From Allobosea sp. Root483D1 (GTDB taxonomy: Bacteria > Pseudomonadota > Alphaproteobacteria > Rhizobiales > Beijerinckiaceae): 64,000 bases of DNA. A model generated the notes under the pieces. It worked only from the letters and a program-made list of their open reading frames with translations. It searched no databases and had not been told where the DNA came from. How positions within the stretch are numbered: position 1 is the first letter of the stretch; every line of letters starts with the position of its first letter. This document shows, in pieces, positions 63,557-64,000 of the stretch. Made by a program: the position numbers and the translations under genes. The stretch lies in assembly GCF_001429505.1 (NCBI RefSeq), contig NZ_LMJW01000001.1:359248-423247 (forward strand), in the 5' to 3' direction.

Positions 63557-64000
63557 TCAGGCCGCGGCCTTCTTCTCGGCGCTGCCGTAGAAGCTCTCGC
63601 CGGTCTTGGCCATGCGCTTCAAAAGCCGGTTCGGCTTGAAGCGCTCGCCATGCTTCTTCGCCAGCCCTTCGCAGAGCTTCACGAAGGCAGCCGCACCCAT
63701 ATTGTCGATGTAGCTCAGCGTGCCACCCGAATACGGCGCGAAACCGAAGCCGATGATCGAGCCGACATCGGCCTCGCGCGGATCGGTGACGACGCCTTCC
63801 TCATAGGTCCTGGCGGCTTCGAGCGCCTGGGTGACCAGGAGCCGGTGCTTCAGCTCCTCCATGTCGATCAGCTCGGGCTCGAGCTTGTTCTTGGTGAGCT
63901 CAGCAAGGCCGGGCCAGAGCCGCTTCGGCCCGGCTTCCGGATAATCGTAGAAGCCCTTCTTGTTCTTGCGGCCGAGGCGGCCATGCTTCTCGACCATCTC
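63557..64000 (-). CDS. 3-hydroxyacyl-CoA dehydrogenase C-terminal part (FadB/FadJ-like), truncated
   Basis: Only the 3' end of this gene lies in the window; its start is beyond 64000. The visible 146 or more residues are the C-terminal 3-hydroxyacyl-CoA dehydrogenase domain of a trifunctional beta-oxidation protein: GRLGRKNKKGFYDYP, RLLVTQALEAARTYEEGVV, DVGSIIGFGFAPYSGG and the Lys-rich end. It would hydrate and oxidise fatty acyl-CoA intermediates. The ATG at 63997 is an internal methionine, not the true start. Confidence 0.93.
   Translation of the reverse strand, partial: EMVEKHGRLGRKNKKGFYDYPEAGPKRLWPGLAELTKNKLEPELIDMEELKHRLLVTQALEAARTYEEGVVTDPREADVGSIIGFGFAPYSGGTLSYIDNMGAAAFVKLCEGLAKKHGERFKPNRLLKRMAKTGESFYGSAEKKAAA

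Noticed and set aside
1..64000. tRNA, rRNA, riboswitch, CRISPR array, insertion sequence or integrase
   Set aside because: I looked for these on both strands and saw none that I could support. In particular no FMN-riboswitch pattern was evident before ribF.

Overview
The window is GC-rich chromosomal DNA, densely coded on both strands, and looks like the core genome of an alphaproteobacterium of the order Hyphomicrobiales (Rhizobiales). The evidence is the gene order and families: ispH-thrB-rnhA, cysQ-DUF4170-acyltransferase-waaA-lpxK-DUF2093, tadA divergent from a long-tailed RluB plus rsmD, and mutL-M16-M16-lspA-ileS-ribF. DUF1127 and DUF2093 proteins, a class of gamma-glutamylcysteine ligase common in alphaproteobacteria, and several families of intergenic palindromes typical of this order agree with this. 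A Bosea-like or related genus is a guess from general similarity only. I see no rRNA, tRNA, CRISPR array, insertion sequence or prophage.

Layout. 0.2-4.8 kb: a luciferase-like flavin oxidoreductase, then a secreted alkyl-sulfatase followed by two small exported proteins. 4.9-7.4 kb (minus): ispH-thrB-rnhA. 7.5-10.8 kb: a Kef-type antiporter translationally coupled to a MATE exporter. 10.9-13.8 kb: a DUF937 protein with a calcium-loop motif and a chemoreceptor. 14-15.4 kb: a DUF1127 gene divergent from a LysR regulator. 15.4-17.5 kb: three TadE/TadG-like pseudopilus genes with lower GC content, one carrying an unusual extracellular domain. 17.9-23.8 kb: gshA, a YbdK-like ligase, rsmE, ubiA and small unknowns. 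24-28.6 kb: the lipid A/Kdo cluster. 28.7-33.5 kb: secreted hydrolases, xseA and purD. 33.6-35.2 kb: a VapBC toxin-antitoxin pair overlapping a gene with the active-site residues of fluoroacetate dehalogenase. 35.3-39.7 kb: a patatin, an ArsR regulator divergent from a TSUP exporter, an M15 peptidase, a GNAT acetyltransferase and tadA. 39.8-42.7 kb: RluB-like synthase and rsmD. 42.7-43.2 kb: a GIY-YIG gene between two related palindromes. 43.2-53.9 kb (minus): mutL, two M16 peptidases, a secreted unknown, lspA-ileS, ribF and a MaoC hydratase. 54.2-59.0 kb: a CheY-like receiver, a HAD phosphatase, a degenerate EAL protein resembling TipF, and a winged-helix/TPR membrane protein. 59.2-64 kb: an omega-aminotransferase, a small conserved protein, a peptide-deformylase homologue lacking two metal ligands, a divergent SDR/LysR pair and the end of a 3-hydroxyacyl-CoA dehydrogenase.

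Most genes are housekeeping. The parts that look accessory are the alkyl-sulfatase locus, the TadE/G trio, the vapBC-dehalogenase operon and the GIY-YIG island. The most interesting observations are the coupling of VapBC to a probable fluoroacetate dehalogenase, the deformylase homologue without its normal metal site, the TadG-like protein fused to a jelly-roll-like domain, and the degenerate EAL protein. No clearly new multi-gene defence or biosynthetic system is visible.
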